In this document: piece after piece, positions 15,881 to 24,354 of the stretch
How the letters are laid out: every line of letters begins with the position of its first letter
How positions within the stretch are numbered: position 1 is the first letter of the stretch
Origin: an uncultured Collinsella sp.
Lineage (GTDB): Bacteria; Actinomycetota; Coriobacteriia; Coriobacteriales; Coriobacteriaceae
Assembly: GCA_900549535.1 (NCBI GenBank)
Contig: UROR01000008.1
Span: forward strand, 1-31,434
Direction of reading: 5' to 3'
Length of the DNA stretch: 31,434 nucleotides
Translations under genes and position numbers: made by a program
Notes under the pieces: model-generated
Database searches by the model: none
What the model was told of the DNA's origin: nothing
What the model saw: the letters and a program-made list of their open reading frames with translations, nothing else

Positions 15881-16771
15881 ATGGCAGAGCAGCAGCTTAT
15901 CGGAGCGCTCGAGGCCGGCGGCACCAAGATGGTCTGCGCCACGGGCTATGCAGACGGCACGGTCCTGGAACGCGAGCAGATTGCGACCACGACCCCGCAG
16001 GAGACCGTTGAGGCCGTCAACGCATGGTTTGCCGACAAGGACATCGCCGCGCTGGGCATCGGCGCCTTTGGCCCCACCGCAGTCAACCCTGCCTCGTCCC
16101 AATACGGCAAGATCCTGGAGACGCCCAAAACGGCATGGCGCTACTTTGACCTGCTGGGCACCATCCAAAACGAGCTCAATATTCCCTGCGGCTACGACAC
16201 CGACGTCAACGTCGCCTGCCTGGGCGAGGTCACCTTTGGTTGCGCCCAGGGCCTCACTGACGTGGTGTATCTGACCATCGGTACCGGCGTGGGCGCCGGC
16301 GTGCTCTCGGGCGGTAAGCTCGTGCACGGCATGATGCATCCCGAGGCCGGCCACATCCTGGTCACTCGCGACCCGCGCGACACCATTGGCGAGCACAGCG
16401 GCTGCCCCTTCCACGACAACTGCCTCGAGGGCCTCATCGCCGGTCCCGGCGTCAAAAAGCGCTGGGGTGGCAAGAGCGCCGGAGAGATGGCCGATGACCC
16501 GGAGGCCATGGGCCTGCTCGCCGGCTATCTGGCGCAGGCGCTCATGACCTACATCCTGTGCTACGCACCGCAAAAGATCGTCATCGGTGGCGGCGTGGCC
16601 GACCACACCCCCATCGTGCCGCTCGCGCGCAAGAAGTGCGCCGAGATGCTCAACGGCTACATCGTCACGCCCGAGATGGCCGACATCGATAACTACATCG
16701 TCAACAACAGCCTCGAGGGCAAGCAGGGCATCATGGGCTGCCTGGCCCTGGGCGCACAGGCGCTTCAGTAG
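15881..16771 (+). CDS. ROK-family sugar kinase, probably fructokinase
   Basis: This 296-residue ROK kinase phosphorylates a sugar with ATP in the cytoplasm. The phosphate-binding loop EAGGTK lies at residues 11-16. The catalytic Asp is probably D108 in GYDTDVNVACLGE, and the second Gly-rich loop is LTIGTGVGAGVL. Zinc ligands H158, C175, H178 and C181 (GHILV and CPFHDNC) match the fructokinase branch of ROK, as does CLEGLIAGPG. No transporter, glycosidase or regulator is adjacent, so the sugar is inferred from the family only. GAGG precedes the ATG, and TATACT at about 15841 could be its -10 box. Confidence 0.9.
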   Translation: MAEQQLIGALEAGGTKMVCATGYADGTVLEREQIATTTPQETVEAVNAWFADKDIAALGIGAFGPTAVNPASSQYGKILETPKTAWRYFDLLGTIQNELNIPCGYDTDVNVACLGEVTFGCAQGLTDVVYLTIGTGVGAGVLSGGKLVHGMMHPEAGHILVTRDPRDTIGEHSGCPFHDNCLEGLIAGPGVKKRWGGKSAGEMADDPEAMGLLAGYLAQALMTYILCYAPQKIVIGGGVADHTPIVPLARKKCAEMLNGYIVTPEMADIDNYIVNNSLEGKQGIMGCLALGAQALQ

Positions 16772-16853
16772 CAGACGCACCCACAGGGCGTGGCGCGCCC
16801 GGCAAATCCGACCTACGGAACGACGCCACCACGTCTCATATAAGCCCTCAAAT

Positions 16854-16900
16854 AAAAAAGGCCGCCTAGGACCAAACAATACGTCCTAGGCGGCTTTTTT
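16854..16900. terminator. Bidirectional terminator overlapping the vanZ-like stop codon
   Basis: GCCGCCTAGGAC (16861-16872) and GTCCTAGGCGGC (16883-16894) form a perfect 12-base stem with A-run and T-run on either side, so it can end both convergent transcripts. On the minus strand, its first arm encodes the last two alanines and the TAG stop of the VanZ-like protein. Confidence 0.93.
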
Positions 16901-17335
16901 GGCGCGCATCAGCGGCCGTAAGAGATATCGGAGCACAACGCCCGTTGCCGCTCCGCAGCAGTCGATCATCACATCGGTGATCATGCCGGCGCGTCCCGGC
17001 ACAAAGAGCTGAATCGTCTCGTCGATCGAAGGAATCAGCAGCAGGAACACCGCCGTGGGCAGCAGCACGTCAAAGGTGCGCCGGCCCTCAAAATCAAAGG
17101 CGTGCGTTGCCAAGATGCCGAGCACCATATACTCGGTAAAATGCGCGCATTTGCGAACAACAAAGTTGGTCACCCATTCATATGGAAGTCCCACGCCGTG
17201 CAGGAAACCGCGGATAGCTTCCATGACCGTTAGGCTCAGCGAGCCCGACCCCGAGCCGGGAACCAGCGAATTGCCCCAGATCAAGAGCGCCATCAGGCAG
17301 GTCACGACCGCCCATTTTCGATTGATCTTAACCAT
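16886..17335 (-). CDS. VanZ-like membrane protein
   Basis: This 149-residue protein has VanZ family signatures: RKCAHFTEYMVLGILATHA mid-protein and DETIQLFVPGRAGMITDV later. About four membrane helices are expected, the first at residues about 8-24. VanZ in enterococci gives low-level teicoplanin resistance by an unknown route, but most chromosomal relatives have no known link to resistance and none should be assumed here. The ATG lies 7 bases after the stop of the upstream membrane protein gene, with no clear ribosome site, so translation is probably coupled. Confidence 0.88.
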   Translation of the reverse strand: MVKINRKWAVVTCLMALLIWGNSLVPGSGSGSLSLTVMEAIRGFLHGVGLPYEWVTNFVVRKCAHFTEYMVLGILATHAFDFEGRRTFDVLLPTAVFLLLIPSIDETIQLFVPGRAGMITDVMIDCCGAATGVVLRYLLRPLMRAKKAA

Positions 17336-17342
17336 GCAGAAG

Positions 17343-18743
17343 TTATGCCTCCGCGCGGAGCGGCGCGAAGCTGGCGGTACCGCCCTCGATAACGCTCAGA
17401 TAGGCACGACCCGTACGCTTGGCGGTAGAGGACTGCAGGCGCTCGATCTCTTCCTCGAGGATCTGATTGACGCGCTCGTGACGACGGTTTTCCATAATGC
17501 CGGCGGCAATAGCCTCGGCCCGCTCGATGCTCTCGCGCGAGATACGGGCAGTATCCTCGGGGAACACAGCGCTGTGACGGCCGACATAGGCGGGGGCAGC
17601 AGGCTGAGGGGCAGCGACGGGAGCGGGGGCTGCAACAGGAGCAGGCTCGTCAATCTCATCCAGAATCGCGGTGGCGGCGGCCCACATGTCCTCGTGGCCC
17701 GAGTAATCGGCCATGGGGACATCAACCTCGAGCGAGGCGTCCGGAAGGTCGCCGGTGTCGATGCGATCTTGGGCATCAATCGATGCGGTGATGGCTGCAG
17801 GCTCATCGAGGTCATCGAGATCGATGTCCGCGGCACCGGAAATGATAGGCATGCTGGCGAGGTTTGCGTTGTACGGCGCAGCCTCAGCCGCCTGCTGCTG
17901 GGCAGGAGCGCCCCAAAGCGAGCTTTCGGCGGCACGGCGGGCGGCAACGGCCTCCTCGTCCGCGGCCATGGCTTCATCAACGTACGAATTGTCGACAGAA
18001 GCGTTCGCGTCGCCCGAGGTAGCGTTGTAGGCGTTATTGGCTGCCGCGTTGGCAACGAGTGCCACAAAAGCCGCCGTGCTGCCCGCAGGGGCGGCCTGGG
18101 AGCCCGACACGGCACGCGCCGCGGCGGCGATGTCGTCGCGATTGAAGGAGCCGGTCTGCCCGCCGTTGGTGAGCTCGTCGATGGCGACTTGATAGACGTC
18201 GCGCGAGCGCGCAGGGTCGCAGCTAACCGGCGAATCGTCGTCGAGCATGCTGTCGATCATGGACCAAGCCTCGGCCTCGTCCATAGCATCTGCGGCACGA
18301 GCAATGGTAGGAACACCATCGTCGGCATGACGGCGCTGGAACGCACCAGTCAGGCCGGAAAGGAATGCCGAGTTAGACTGCTCCGACTGAGCCTGAGAAG
18401 CAGAAGTCGCAGCGTAAGGAGTCGCATCCTGCTGCTGAGCTGGAATCGAGGCGGTCTTGAACTCGCTTTGATGCTGATTGAGATTGGCGGCACCGCCCAT
18501 GGCATCGGGCTGGAACAGACGCTCTTCACGCTGCGCACGATACTCGGAGATACCCAGCGAGGCGGCATAGATACCCACGCCCGCCACCGCGCCCACGGCG
18601 AAGGGAACCGCACCCGCCACGACCGTCTCGTTCACCGACGAAAACGGCAGCGTCGCGGCATACATAACCACGGGAGCGGCAAGACCGATCCCGCACGAAA
18701 GTCCGGCAAGGACTGCTCGTTGTGTTGCATCAGAAGAAGCCAT
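17343..18743 (-). CDS. Predicted two-helix membrane protein with long disordered tail
   Basis: I do not recognise this 466-residue protein. Two hydrophobic segments lie at about residues 12-34 and 40-60, separated by a short SSVNET turn. About 380 residues follow, rich in Ala, Asp, Glu, Gln and Pro, including a Pro-Ala-Pro-Val repeat run. The end is more ordered: SRESIERAEAIAAGIMENRR and NQILEEEIERLQS look helical or coiled-coil. The ATG at 18743 has GGGGAG upstream. It forms an operon with the VanZ-like gene (7-base gap). The layout suggests an envelope-anchored protein with its tail in the cytoplasm or outside; orientation and function are unknown. Confidence 0.7.
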   Translation of the reverse strand: MASSDATQRAVLAGLSCGIGLAAPVVMYAATLPFSSVNETVVAGAVPFAVGAVAGVGIYAASLGISEYRAQREERLFQPDAMGGAANLNQHQSEFKTASIPAQQQDATPYAATSASQAQSEQSNSAFLSGLTGAFQRRHADDGVPTIARAADAMDEAEAWSMIDSMLDDDSPVSCDPARSRDVYQVAIDELTNGGQTGSFNRDDIAAAARAVSGSQAAPAGSTAAFVALVANAAANNAYNATSGDANASVDNSYVDEAMAADEEAVAARRAAESSLWGAPAQQQAAEAAPYNANLASMPIISGAADIDLDDLDEPAAITASIDAQDRIDTGDLPDASLEVDVPMADYSGHEDMWAAATAILDEIDEPAPVAAPAPVAAPQPAAPAYVGRHSAVFPEDTARISRESIERAEAIAAGIMENRRHERVNQILEEEIERLQSSTAKRTGRAYLSVIEGGTASFAPLRAEA

Positions 18744-19056
18744 GAGCTCTCCCCATCTTCCAGCACCCAAATCGCATCATTCAGTTGGCTGCGCGAGAGA
18801 AGATGAAGCGGGGCTATGCCCCAAAGCAACGGTATATGGTTCGTTTCATCTGCGTTTTCCGTCGCGAAGCTTAAAAGCTATTATGCGAAACCGCCCTGCC
18901 GATTGCAAGCGACGATGTCGGATTGAAACGGGAAACCTGCTGCTCGTCGGTCTTACGGTCAAAAATAAGCGCGGAGCGGCGCAATGGAAAGGGGCCGAGG
19001 CTCAAAGCCCCGACCCTTTATCGCATTGATGACTATCGCAGCGCGTGGATGACAAC
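18744..19056. other. Intergenic region between rho and the membrane protein gene
   Basis: This holds the promoter of the minus-strand membrane-protein operon (not clearly identifiable) and the end of the rho transcript. At 18988-19020, AAAGGG and CCCTTT with further inner pairs form an imperfect hairpin, possibly the rho terminator. No other gene is seen. Confidence 0.5.
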
Positions 19057-21630
19057 CTAGAACGTCTGCTCGTAGTCGCTGTGTTTTTTGGCCGAACGCA
19101 CCAGGAACTCCTGGTTGGTGTTGGTGCCCTTCAGACCCTTGATAAACGACGCCGCCGCACGCTCGGTATTGTTCATGCCGGCAAGAATGCGACGCAGACC
19201 AAAGACAAACGGACGCATCTGCTCGTCGACCAACAGGTCCTCGTTACGCGTACCGGAGGCAACGGGGTCGATAGCCGGGAAGATGCGGCGGTCGGCCAGG
19301 TCGCGGTCGAGCTTAAGCTCCATGTTGCCGGTGCCTTTGAACTCCTCAAAGATGACCTCGTCCATCTTGGAACCGGTGTCGATGAGGGCAGAGGCCAGGA
19401 TGGTGAGCGAGCCACCGTTCTCGATATTGCGGGCTGCACCCAGGAAGCGCTTGGGCGGATACAGGGCCGCCGAATCGACGCCGCCCGAAAGGATGCGGCC
19501 CGAGGCGGGCGCCGCCAAGTTGTAAGCGCGGGCGAGGCGCGTGATGGAGTCGAGCACCACCACGACGTCGCCACCCAGCTCAACAATGCGCTTGGCGCGC
19601 TCGATGACGAGCTCAGCCACGCGGGTGTGGTTGTCGGCAGGCATATCGAAGGTCGACGCCACAACCTCACCCTTGATGGAACGCTGCATATCGGTGACCT
19701 CTTCGGGGCGCTCGTCGACGAGCAGGCAGATGAGGTGCACCTCGGGGTTGTTAATCGAGATGGACTGGCAGATCTTCTTGAGGATCGTGGTCTTGCCGGC
19801 CTTGGGCGGGGACACGATCAGGCCGCGCTGGCCCTTGCCAATCGGCGACACGATGTCGATGGCGCGACCGGTGATGGAATCCTTGCCGTGCTCCATGCGC
19901 AGCGGCTCATTGGGATAGACCGGGGTGAGGTCGCCGAACTTGGGACGGTTGCGAATCTGCTCGGGGTCCAGACCGTTGACGGTCGTGATTTTGGCGAGGC
20001 CGGCGCGCTTGTCGCCGCCGCGCGAAGGACGCAGCGAGCCCTCGATGACGTCGCCCGTGCGCAGGCGCGCGGAGCGGATGAGGTAGGCGGGCACGAAGGC
20101 GTCGTCGTTGGACTTCATGTAGCCATGGGCGTGGATGATGCCGGAGCTGTCCGGGCGAATCTGCAGAATGCCCTTGATGTCGCGGAAGCCCTCGGCCTTC
20201 GCGGCGGTGACGTAGATCTCCTCGACGAGCTCGGCTTTCTTCTTGCCGGTCGTCTCGATCTCGAACTCCTTGGCCTTCTCGCGAAGTTCGGCGACCTTCA
20301 TGGCAGCGAGCTCCTCGCGCGAAAGCGTGGGCTCGGTGGGAGCGGCATTACGCTCCTTGTTGCGTTGCTTGCGATCGCGCTGGCGGTTGCGACGGTCGTT
20401 GTTGCGCTCGTCCTTGCGCTCGTTGCGCTCCTCGTTGCGCTTGTGCTGGCGACGGTTGGGGCGAGCGCCGTCTTCGCCCTCGGCGGGGGCGGCACCATCG
20501 GTTGCGGTGGTGTCAACATTGGCCGTAGCGGCGTCATTGGCCTCGGCGCCAGAATCAACCTGCGCTTCGACATCAGCATGCTGCTCGGTGGCCTTGGCCT
20601 TAACGGACTTCTTGCGACCGCGCTTGGGCTTCTCGGATGCAGGCTGTTCGACGTCCTGGGGCTCGGCGGCATCAGTCGATACATCGGCGGTCGTCTCGGC
20701 GGAATCCTCGGACGCGCCCTTCTTGGCAGCCTTAGCCTTGGACGTGCGCTTAGCAGCAGTGCGACGCCTGCGACCGGGACGGACGTCGGCGGGCTCGGCA
20801 TCGGCAGAAACGGCCTCGGAAGTCGTAGCATCCTGGACGGGTTCATCGGCAGCAGTTGAGGACTTGGCGGTCGCCGCAGCATCCCGAGCGGCGGCGGCTG
20901 CGGCTGCGGCCTTCTCGGCCTCGACAAAGGCCTTGGGCTTGCGACCGCGACGGTGCGGGCGCAAAGCCGGATCGACAACGGGAACTTCGCTGGCCTCGAC
21001 AGGCGCAGCGGGCTCAACAGGCGATGTGCCCTCCCCTGCCGCGGAACGGACCGAAGCCTCAGTGAGCTCGGGGGTTACCTGTTCAGCAACCTGCTCGGCC
21101 TTAGCAGCCGTGCGACGGCGTGTGCGCGGTACCGGCTTCTCGGTCGGCTGGTCGGCGACAGGAGTCTCGGTGGCGGCAGGCGTCTCGAGCACAGACGGAG
21201 CTGCAAGCTCGGTCAGAGCCGCGGCCTCGCGCTCGGCAGCACGACGGCGGGCGCGCACCACCTGAGCCTCGCTAATCTGCGCCAACGCACGTGCCTGCGC
21301 GACCTCATCGGAAATCGGCGCCGAGGAGTCAGCTGCAACGGTGCGCTTGGCGCGCGTCGTGCGCGTGGTACGGCGCTTTGGCTTGGTGACCTCCTCGCCG
21401 TCAGCGGCAGGCTTGGCCGTGCGGCGCGTGCGCTTGGGCTTTGCCGGAGCAGCCTCCTCACCAGTTGCAGGCACGGCCTTCTCAGCCGCTACAGGCATAG
21501 GCGTCGAAGCAGCCTTAGGCGTCTCAGGAGCCGAGGCTTGCGCGGGCGCCGCGACCTGGTCCGACGCAACCGGTGCAGCGGGAGCGGCCTGCGTCGTCGT
21601 TATTTCGTTTTCTTGCTGTTGATCAGACAC
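19057..21630 (-). CDS. rho: Transcription termination factor Rho with long disordered N-terminus
   Basis: At 857 residues this is about twice the length of E. coli Rho. Residues 1 to about 430 are low complexity, rich in Ala, Lys, Arg, Glu and Thr, with many KPKRRTTR-like basic patches and a run of Arg/Asn/Asp/Glu just before the core. The core then follows family order: Rho_N (LREKAKEFEIETTGKKKAEL), the RNA-binding cold-shock-like domain (DSSGIIHAHGYMKS), Walker A in GLIVSPPKAGKTT near residue 610, VVVVLDSITRLARAYN, and the Q/R-loop region to the end. Translation starts at GTG (21630); the ribosome site is weak. Long N-terminal insertions are known in actinobacterial and some Bacteroides Rho proteins and alter RNA binding or assembly. 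Confidence 0.95.
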   Translation of the reverse strand: MSDQQQENEITTTQAAPAAPVASDQVAAPAQASAPETPKAASTPMPVAAEKAVPATGEEAAPAKPKRTRRTAKPAADGEEVTKPKRRTTRTTRAKRTVAADSSAPISDEVAQARALAQISEAQVVRARRRAAEREAAALTELAAPSVLETPAATETPVADQPTEKPVPRTRRRTAAKAEQVAEQVTPELTEASVRSAAGEGTSPVEPAAPVEASEVPVVDPALRPHRRGRKPKAFVEAEKAAAAAAAARDAAATAKSSTAADEPVQDATTSEAVSADAEPADVRPGRRRRTAAKRTSKAKAAKKGASEDSAETTADVSTDAAEPQDVEQPASEKPKRGRKKSVKAKATEQHADVEAQVDSGAEANDAATANVDTTATDGAAPAEGEDGARPNRRQHKRNEERNERKDERNNDRRNRQRDRKQRNKERNAAPTEPTLSREELAAMKVAELREKAKEFEIETTGKKKAELVEEIYVTAAKAEGFRDIKGILQIRPDSSGIIHAHGYMKSNDDAFVPAYLIRSARLRTGDVIEGSLRPSRGGDKRAGLAKITTVNGLDPEQIRNRPKFGDLTPVYPNEPLRMEHGKDSITGRAIDIVSPIGKGQRGLIVSPPKAGKTTILKKICQSISINNPEVHLICLLVDERPEEVTDMQRSIKGEVVASTFDMPADNHTRVAELVIERAKRIVELGGDVVVVLDSITRLARAYNLAAPASGRILSGGVDSAALYPPKRFLGAARNIENGGSLTILASALIDTGSKMDEVIFEEFKGTGNMELKLDRDLADRRIFPAIDPVASGTRNEDLLVDEQMRPFVFGLRRILAGMNNTERAAASFIKGLKGTNTNQEFLVRSAKKHSDYEQTF

Positions 21631-22079
21631 AGTGTTTGCTCAACTTTCTTTTCAAGCCCTGTGATCACATGCTCCCTGCATAAACCTTCAGGGCGGCTAA
21701 ACAGTCTAGTTCCGTTCAAAACGACGGACATCATTGATCTGTATCGAGATGATTGCGTCAACTACGCAGCGTTAGTGTAACACAACCGCCGCCACCTGCA
21801 ACTTAGTCATTGGGGACGTTCTTAAACGACTAGTCAAAAGGGACACTCTTTGGTTAAACACCCACAAATCTGACTGCCTCCGCCAAAACTATGGCGGTTT
21901 ACTACGATGGATCGCTCAACCGCGACCACTCCGAAACTTGTTGAACTAAAACCGCAGGTAGATGCCTTGCACTTTTTAGCAAAAGCCGGCGTGGTTAGAA
22001 TTCCTCAATTCATCGTAGTAAACCGGCATAGTTTCGTATTTCCAGCAGTTCCAAATTCATCAATACGTCGGCGTTTGCG
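21631..22079. other. Intergenic region upstream of rho
   Basis: It contains the rho leader and the MITE-like element. A perfect palindrome TGTGATCACA lies at 21660-21669 in the presumed rho leader. CCCTG and CAGGG nearby can pair. A TACACT box on the minus strand near 21777 may be the rho -10, with a weak -35. A 69-codon plus-strand frame starting inside the left repeat arm is not called as a gene. Confidence 0.45.
21886..22034. mobile_element. MITE-like element with 24-base terminal inverted repeats
   Basis: The 24 bases at 21886-21909 and the reverse complement of 22011-22034 differ at one position (23 of 24 match). They begin AAACTATG and end CTACGATG. The core is 101 bases and has no transposase gene. 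I could not identify a target duplication at the ends. Size and structure fit a non-autonomous miniature element; other copies in the genome would be needed to prove it. Confidence 0.6.
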
Positions 22080-22083
22080 AAAA

Positions 22084-22112
22084 AAGCCCGACCTCCGTAG
22101 GAGATCGGGCTT
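22084..22112 (-). terminator. Intrinsic terminator of argS
   Basis: AAGCCCGA and TCGGGCTT with inner CTCC/GGAG make a stem of about 12 bases around a 3-base loop. On the minus strand it is followed by six T, about 50 bases past the argS stop. Confidence 0.92.
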
Positions 22113-22158
22113 ATAGGGCTCAGTTAAACCAAACCTACACGGTCAAATGACCCGCAGA

Positions 22159-24012
22159 TTACATCTGCTCGGGCGCGGAAACGCCAACGAGGGTAAGCAC
22201 CAGGGCGAGCGTCACGCGGACAGCGTCGCAAGCTGCCAGACGGGCGCGCGAAAGCTCGGGGTCGACGGGACGGCCCTCGCTCGGCAGAACCTGGCAGGCA
22301 GCGTAGAAGCTGTGGAAGTCGCCGGCGAGCTCCTCGGCAAAGTGGGTCAGACGGAACGGGGCGCGATCGCGAGCGCAGCTGGCGATCAGGTCGGTGAGCT
22401 CATTGAGCTTGCGCGAAAGGGCGAGCTCGGTCGGGTCGGTCAGCAGCGAGTAATCGACGTTCTCACCGATGGCCTTGGCGGCGACGGCCTTCATGCCCAT
22501 CTCGTCAGCCTGCTCGGGCGTAACGTCAGCGGCACGGCGCAGGATGGAGCACACGCGGGCGTGAGCATACTGCACGTAATAGACCGGGTTGGAGTTGTCG
22601 CGCTTCTTAACGGCCTCAATGTCGAAGTCGACCATCTGGTTGGAGCTCTTGGAGATGAGCGTGTAGCGAGCGGCATCGGAGCCGACCTCGTCGACGAGCT
22701 CCTGCAGGGTCACCATGGTGCCCTTGCGCTTGGACATACGGACGGGCTTGCCGTTACGCAGCAGGTTGACGAGCTGGCCCAGTAGAACCTCGAACTTGCC
22801 GGGGTAACCCAGAGCGTCGCAGACGCAGCGGACGCGCTCGATGTAACCGTGGTGGTCGGCGCCCCAGATGTCGATGACGTGGTCGACGCGCTGGAACTTA
22901 TCCCAGTGATAGGCAACGTCGGAGGCGAAGTAGGTGTACTCACCGTCGGACTTGATCAGGACGCGGTCCTTGTCATCGCCCAGGTCGGTGGAGCGGAACC
23001 ACAGGGCGCCGTCCTTGGTGTAGAGGTAGCCCATCTTGTCGAGCTTCTCAAAAGCGCGGTCGACGGCGGAGGTGCCGGCGGTCTCGCCCTCGGTGTCCTT
23101 CACATACAGCGAACGCTCGGAGTACCAACGATCGAAGTCGCAATTGACGGCGTGGCAGAGGTCGCGCATGTTGTCGACCATCTTCACATAGCCGCGCTCG
23201 CGGAAGCTCTCCATGCGCTCCTGCGGATCGGCATTGACCCACTTGTCGCCGTCAGTACGCCAGAACTCGGCAGCCTCGTCGATGATGTAGTCGCCGCCGT
23301 AGGAATCCTTGCCCAGGGTCTCGGCAAAGTTGTCCTGGTAGGGATGGGTCTCGGGATGCTCATCGTTCTCGTCGGCGACAAAGGCGTCGCGGTCGGCGAT
23401 CAGAATCTTGTGAGCTTCGTCGATATCCACGCCCTGCTTGGCGATGATGTCGGCAAGCTGCATGTAGCGCGTGCTGATGGAGTTACCGAAGGTGTTCATC
23501 TGAGAGCCGTGGTCGTTGATGTAGAACTCACGCTGGATGTCGTAGCCGGCGTGCTCCATGACGCGGCAGAGCGAATCGCCCAGAGCGGCCCAACGGCCGT
23601 GGCCGATGTGCATGGGGCCGACGGGGTTCGCGGAAACAAACTCGACCTGGGTCTTCAGGCCGCCACCGACGTTGGACTTAGCGAAGTCCATGCCCTTCTC
23701 GCGGGCCTCGCCAAAGATGGCGTTCTTGACGGCGACGGAGAGGTAGAAGTTAATGAAGCCGGGGCCGGCGATCTCGACCTTCTCGATCGCGGGGTCCTCG
23801 GGCATATGGGCAACGACGGCCTCGGCGATCTTGCGCGGGGCGCAGTGAGCCAGCTTGGCGGACTTCAGGGCCATGGTGGAGGTCCACTCGCCATGAGAAG
23901 TATCAGCCGGTCGCTCGATGGCGCAATCGTCAAGTTCAAATGCGGAAAGGTCGCCGGCCTCCTGGGCCGCAGCAAGCGCAGCGCGTACCAGCTCTTCAAT
24001 CTTCTCGGGCAT
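22159..24012 (-). CDS. argS: Arginyl-tRNA synthetase
   Basis: This 617-residue class I synthetase charges tRNA-Arg. The N-terminal Arg-tRNA synthetase domain occupies about the first 85 residues. The ATP-binding HIGH motif is at residues 135-138 in NPVGPMHIGHGRW. The second motif is VRMSKRKGTMVTL, close to KMSKS. The C-terminal DALR anticodon-binding domain ends in ALVLTLVGVSAPEQM. The ATG at 24012 follows AGGAGG; the longer upstream frame has no such site and no family homology. It is a single-gene unit with a possible promoter at 24080-24108 and a clear terminator. Confidence 0.96.
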   Translation of the reverse strand: MPEKIEELVRAALAAAQEAGDLSAFELDDCAIERPADTSHGEWTSTMALKSAKLAHCAPRKIAEAVVAHMPEDPAIEKVEIAGPGFINFYLSVAVKNAIFGEAREKGMDFAKSNVGGGLKTQVEFVSANPVGPMHIGHGRWAALGDSLCRVMEHAGYDIQREFYINDHGSQMNTFGNSISTRYMQLADIIAKQGVDIDEAHKILIADRDAFVADENDEHPETHPYQDNFAETLGKDSYGGDYIIDEAAEFWRTDGDKWVNADPQERMESFRERGYVKMVDNMRDLCHAVNCDFDRWYSERSLYVKDTEGETAGTSAVDRAFEKLDKMGYLYTKDGALWFRSTDLGDDKDRVLIKSDGEYTYFASDVAYHWDKFQRVDHVIDIWGADHHGYIERVRCVCDALGYPGKFEVLLGQLVNLLRNGKPVRMSKRKGTMVTLQELVDEVGSDAARYTLISKSSNQMVDFDIEAVKKRDNSNPVYYVQYAHARVCSILRRAADVTPEQADEMGMKAVAAKAIGENVDYSLLTDPTELALSRKLNELTDLIASCARDRAPFRLTHFAEELAGDFHSFYAACQVLPSEGRPVDPELSRARLAACDAVRVTLALVLTLVGVSAPEQM

Positions 24013-24079
24013 AGATCCTCCTTGTGTTAAAGCCCCCGAGCTCTTGGTCACTCGTAGGGCAAAAGCCAGAGTTTGTAGC

Positions 24080-24108
24080 ACTCTATCACAAGCGACGCGC
24101 ACTGTCGC
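24080..24108 (-). promoter_or_regulatory. Candidate argS promoter
   Basis: On the minus strand, GCGACA (24103-24108) and TAGAGT (24080-24085) are 17 bases apart, about 70 bases before the argS ATG. The -35 match is partial. Confidence 0.35.
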
Positions 24109-24354
24109 AGGGTAAAGCCAATCGATATTGCATATGCACAAAAATGACTACGGCTTATGCGGGGTTGCTCAAAGTTGGCGATCTGCCTGCAGATTATGCA
24201 CGTGCTGGAACTGTATAAAGGTATGAATGAGCTGCAGGTTTTATCGAATACTCTTACCTATCGGAGTTGTGTGCTTTTCCTGCATAAAGTGAAGGTTTGC
24301 GCACGTCAGCGTGGTATTCTAGACATACGCAAATTCGTATAAGTTGGAGGTAGC
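24109..24354. other. AT-richer intergenic region between argS and the CarD-like gene
   Basis: This lies between divergent genes and is clearly less GC-rich than they are. It should hold the promoter of the CarD-like gene; TATTCT at 24315-24320 is a possible -10 without a good -35. No RNA gene or T-box core was recognised. Confidence 0.4.

Noticed and set aside
15839..16879. 346-codon minus-strand frame opposite the ROK kinase gene
   Set aside because: Shadow frame; the plus-strand kinase has clear catalytic and zinc motifs over the same interval.
16886..17335. Glycopeptide resistance locus
   Set aside because: A lone VanZ-like gene without vanH, vanA, vanX or a sensor pair is not a resistance operon.
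19045..20859. 604-codon plus-strand frame opposite rho
   Set aside because: Shadow of the rho gene, with Leu/Gly/Val-rich pseudo-protein sequence and no start signal.
21907..22116. 69-codon plus-strand frame within the MITE-like element
   Set aside because: It starts inside a repeat arm, has no ribosome site and runs through the argS terminator. More likely a by-product of the repeat.
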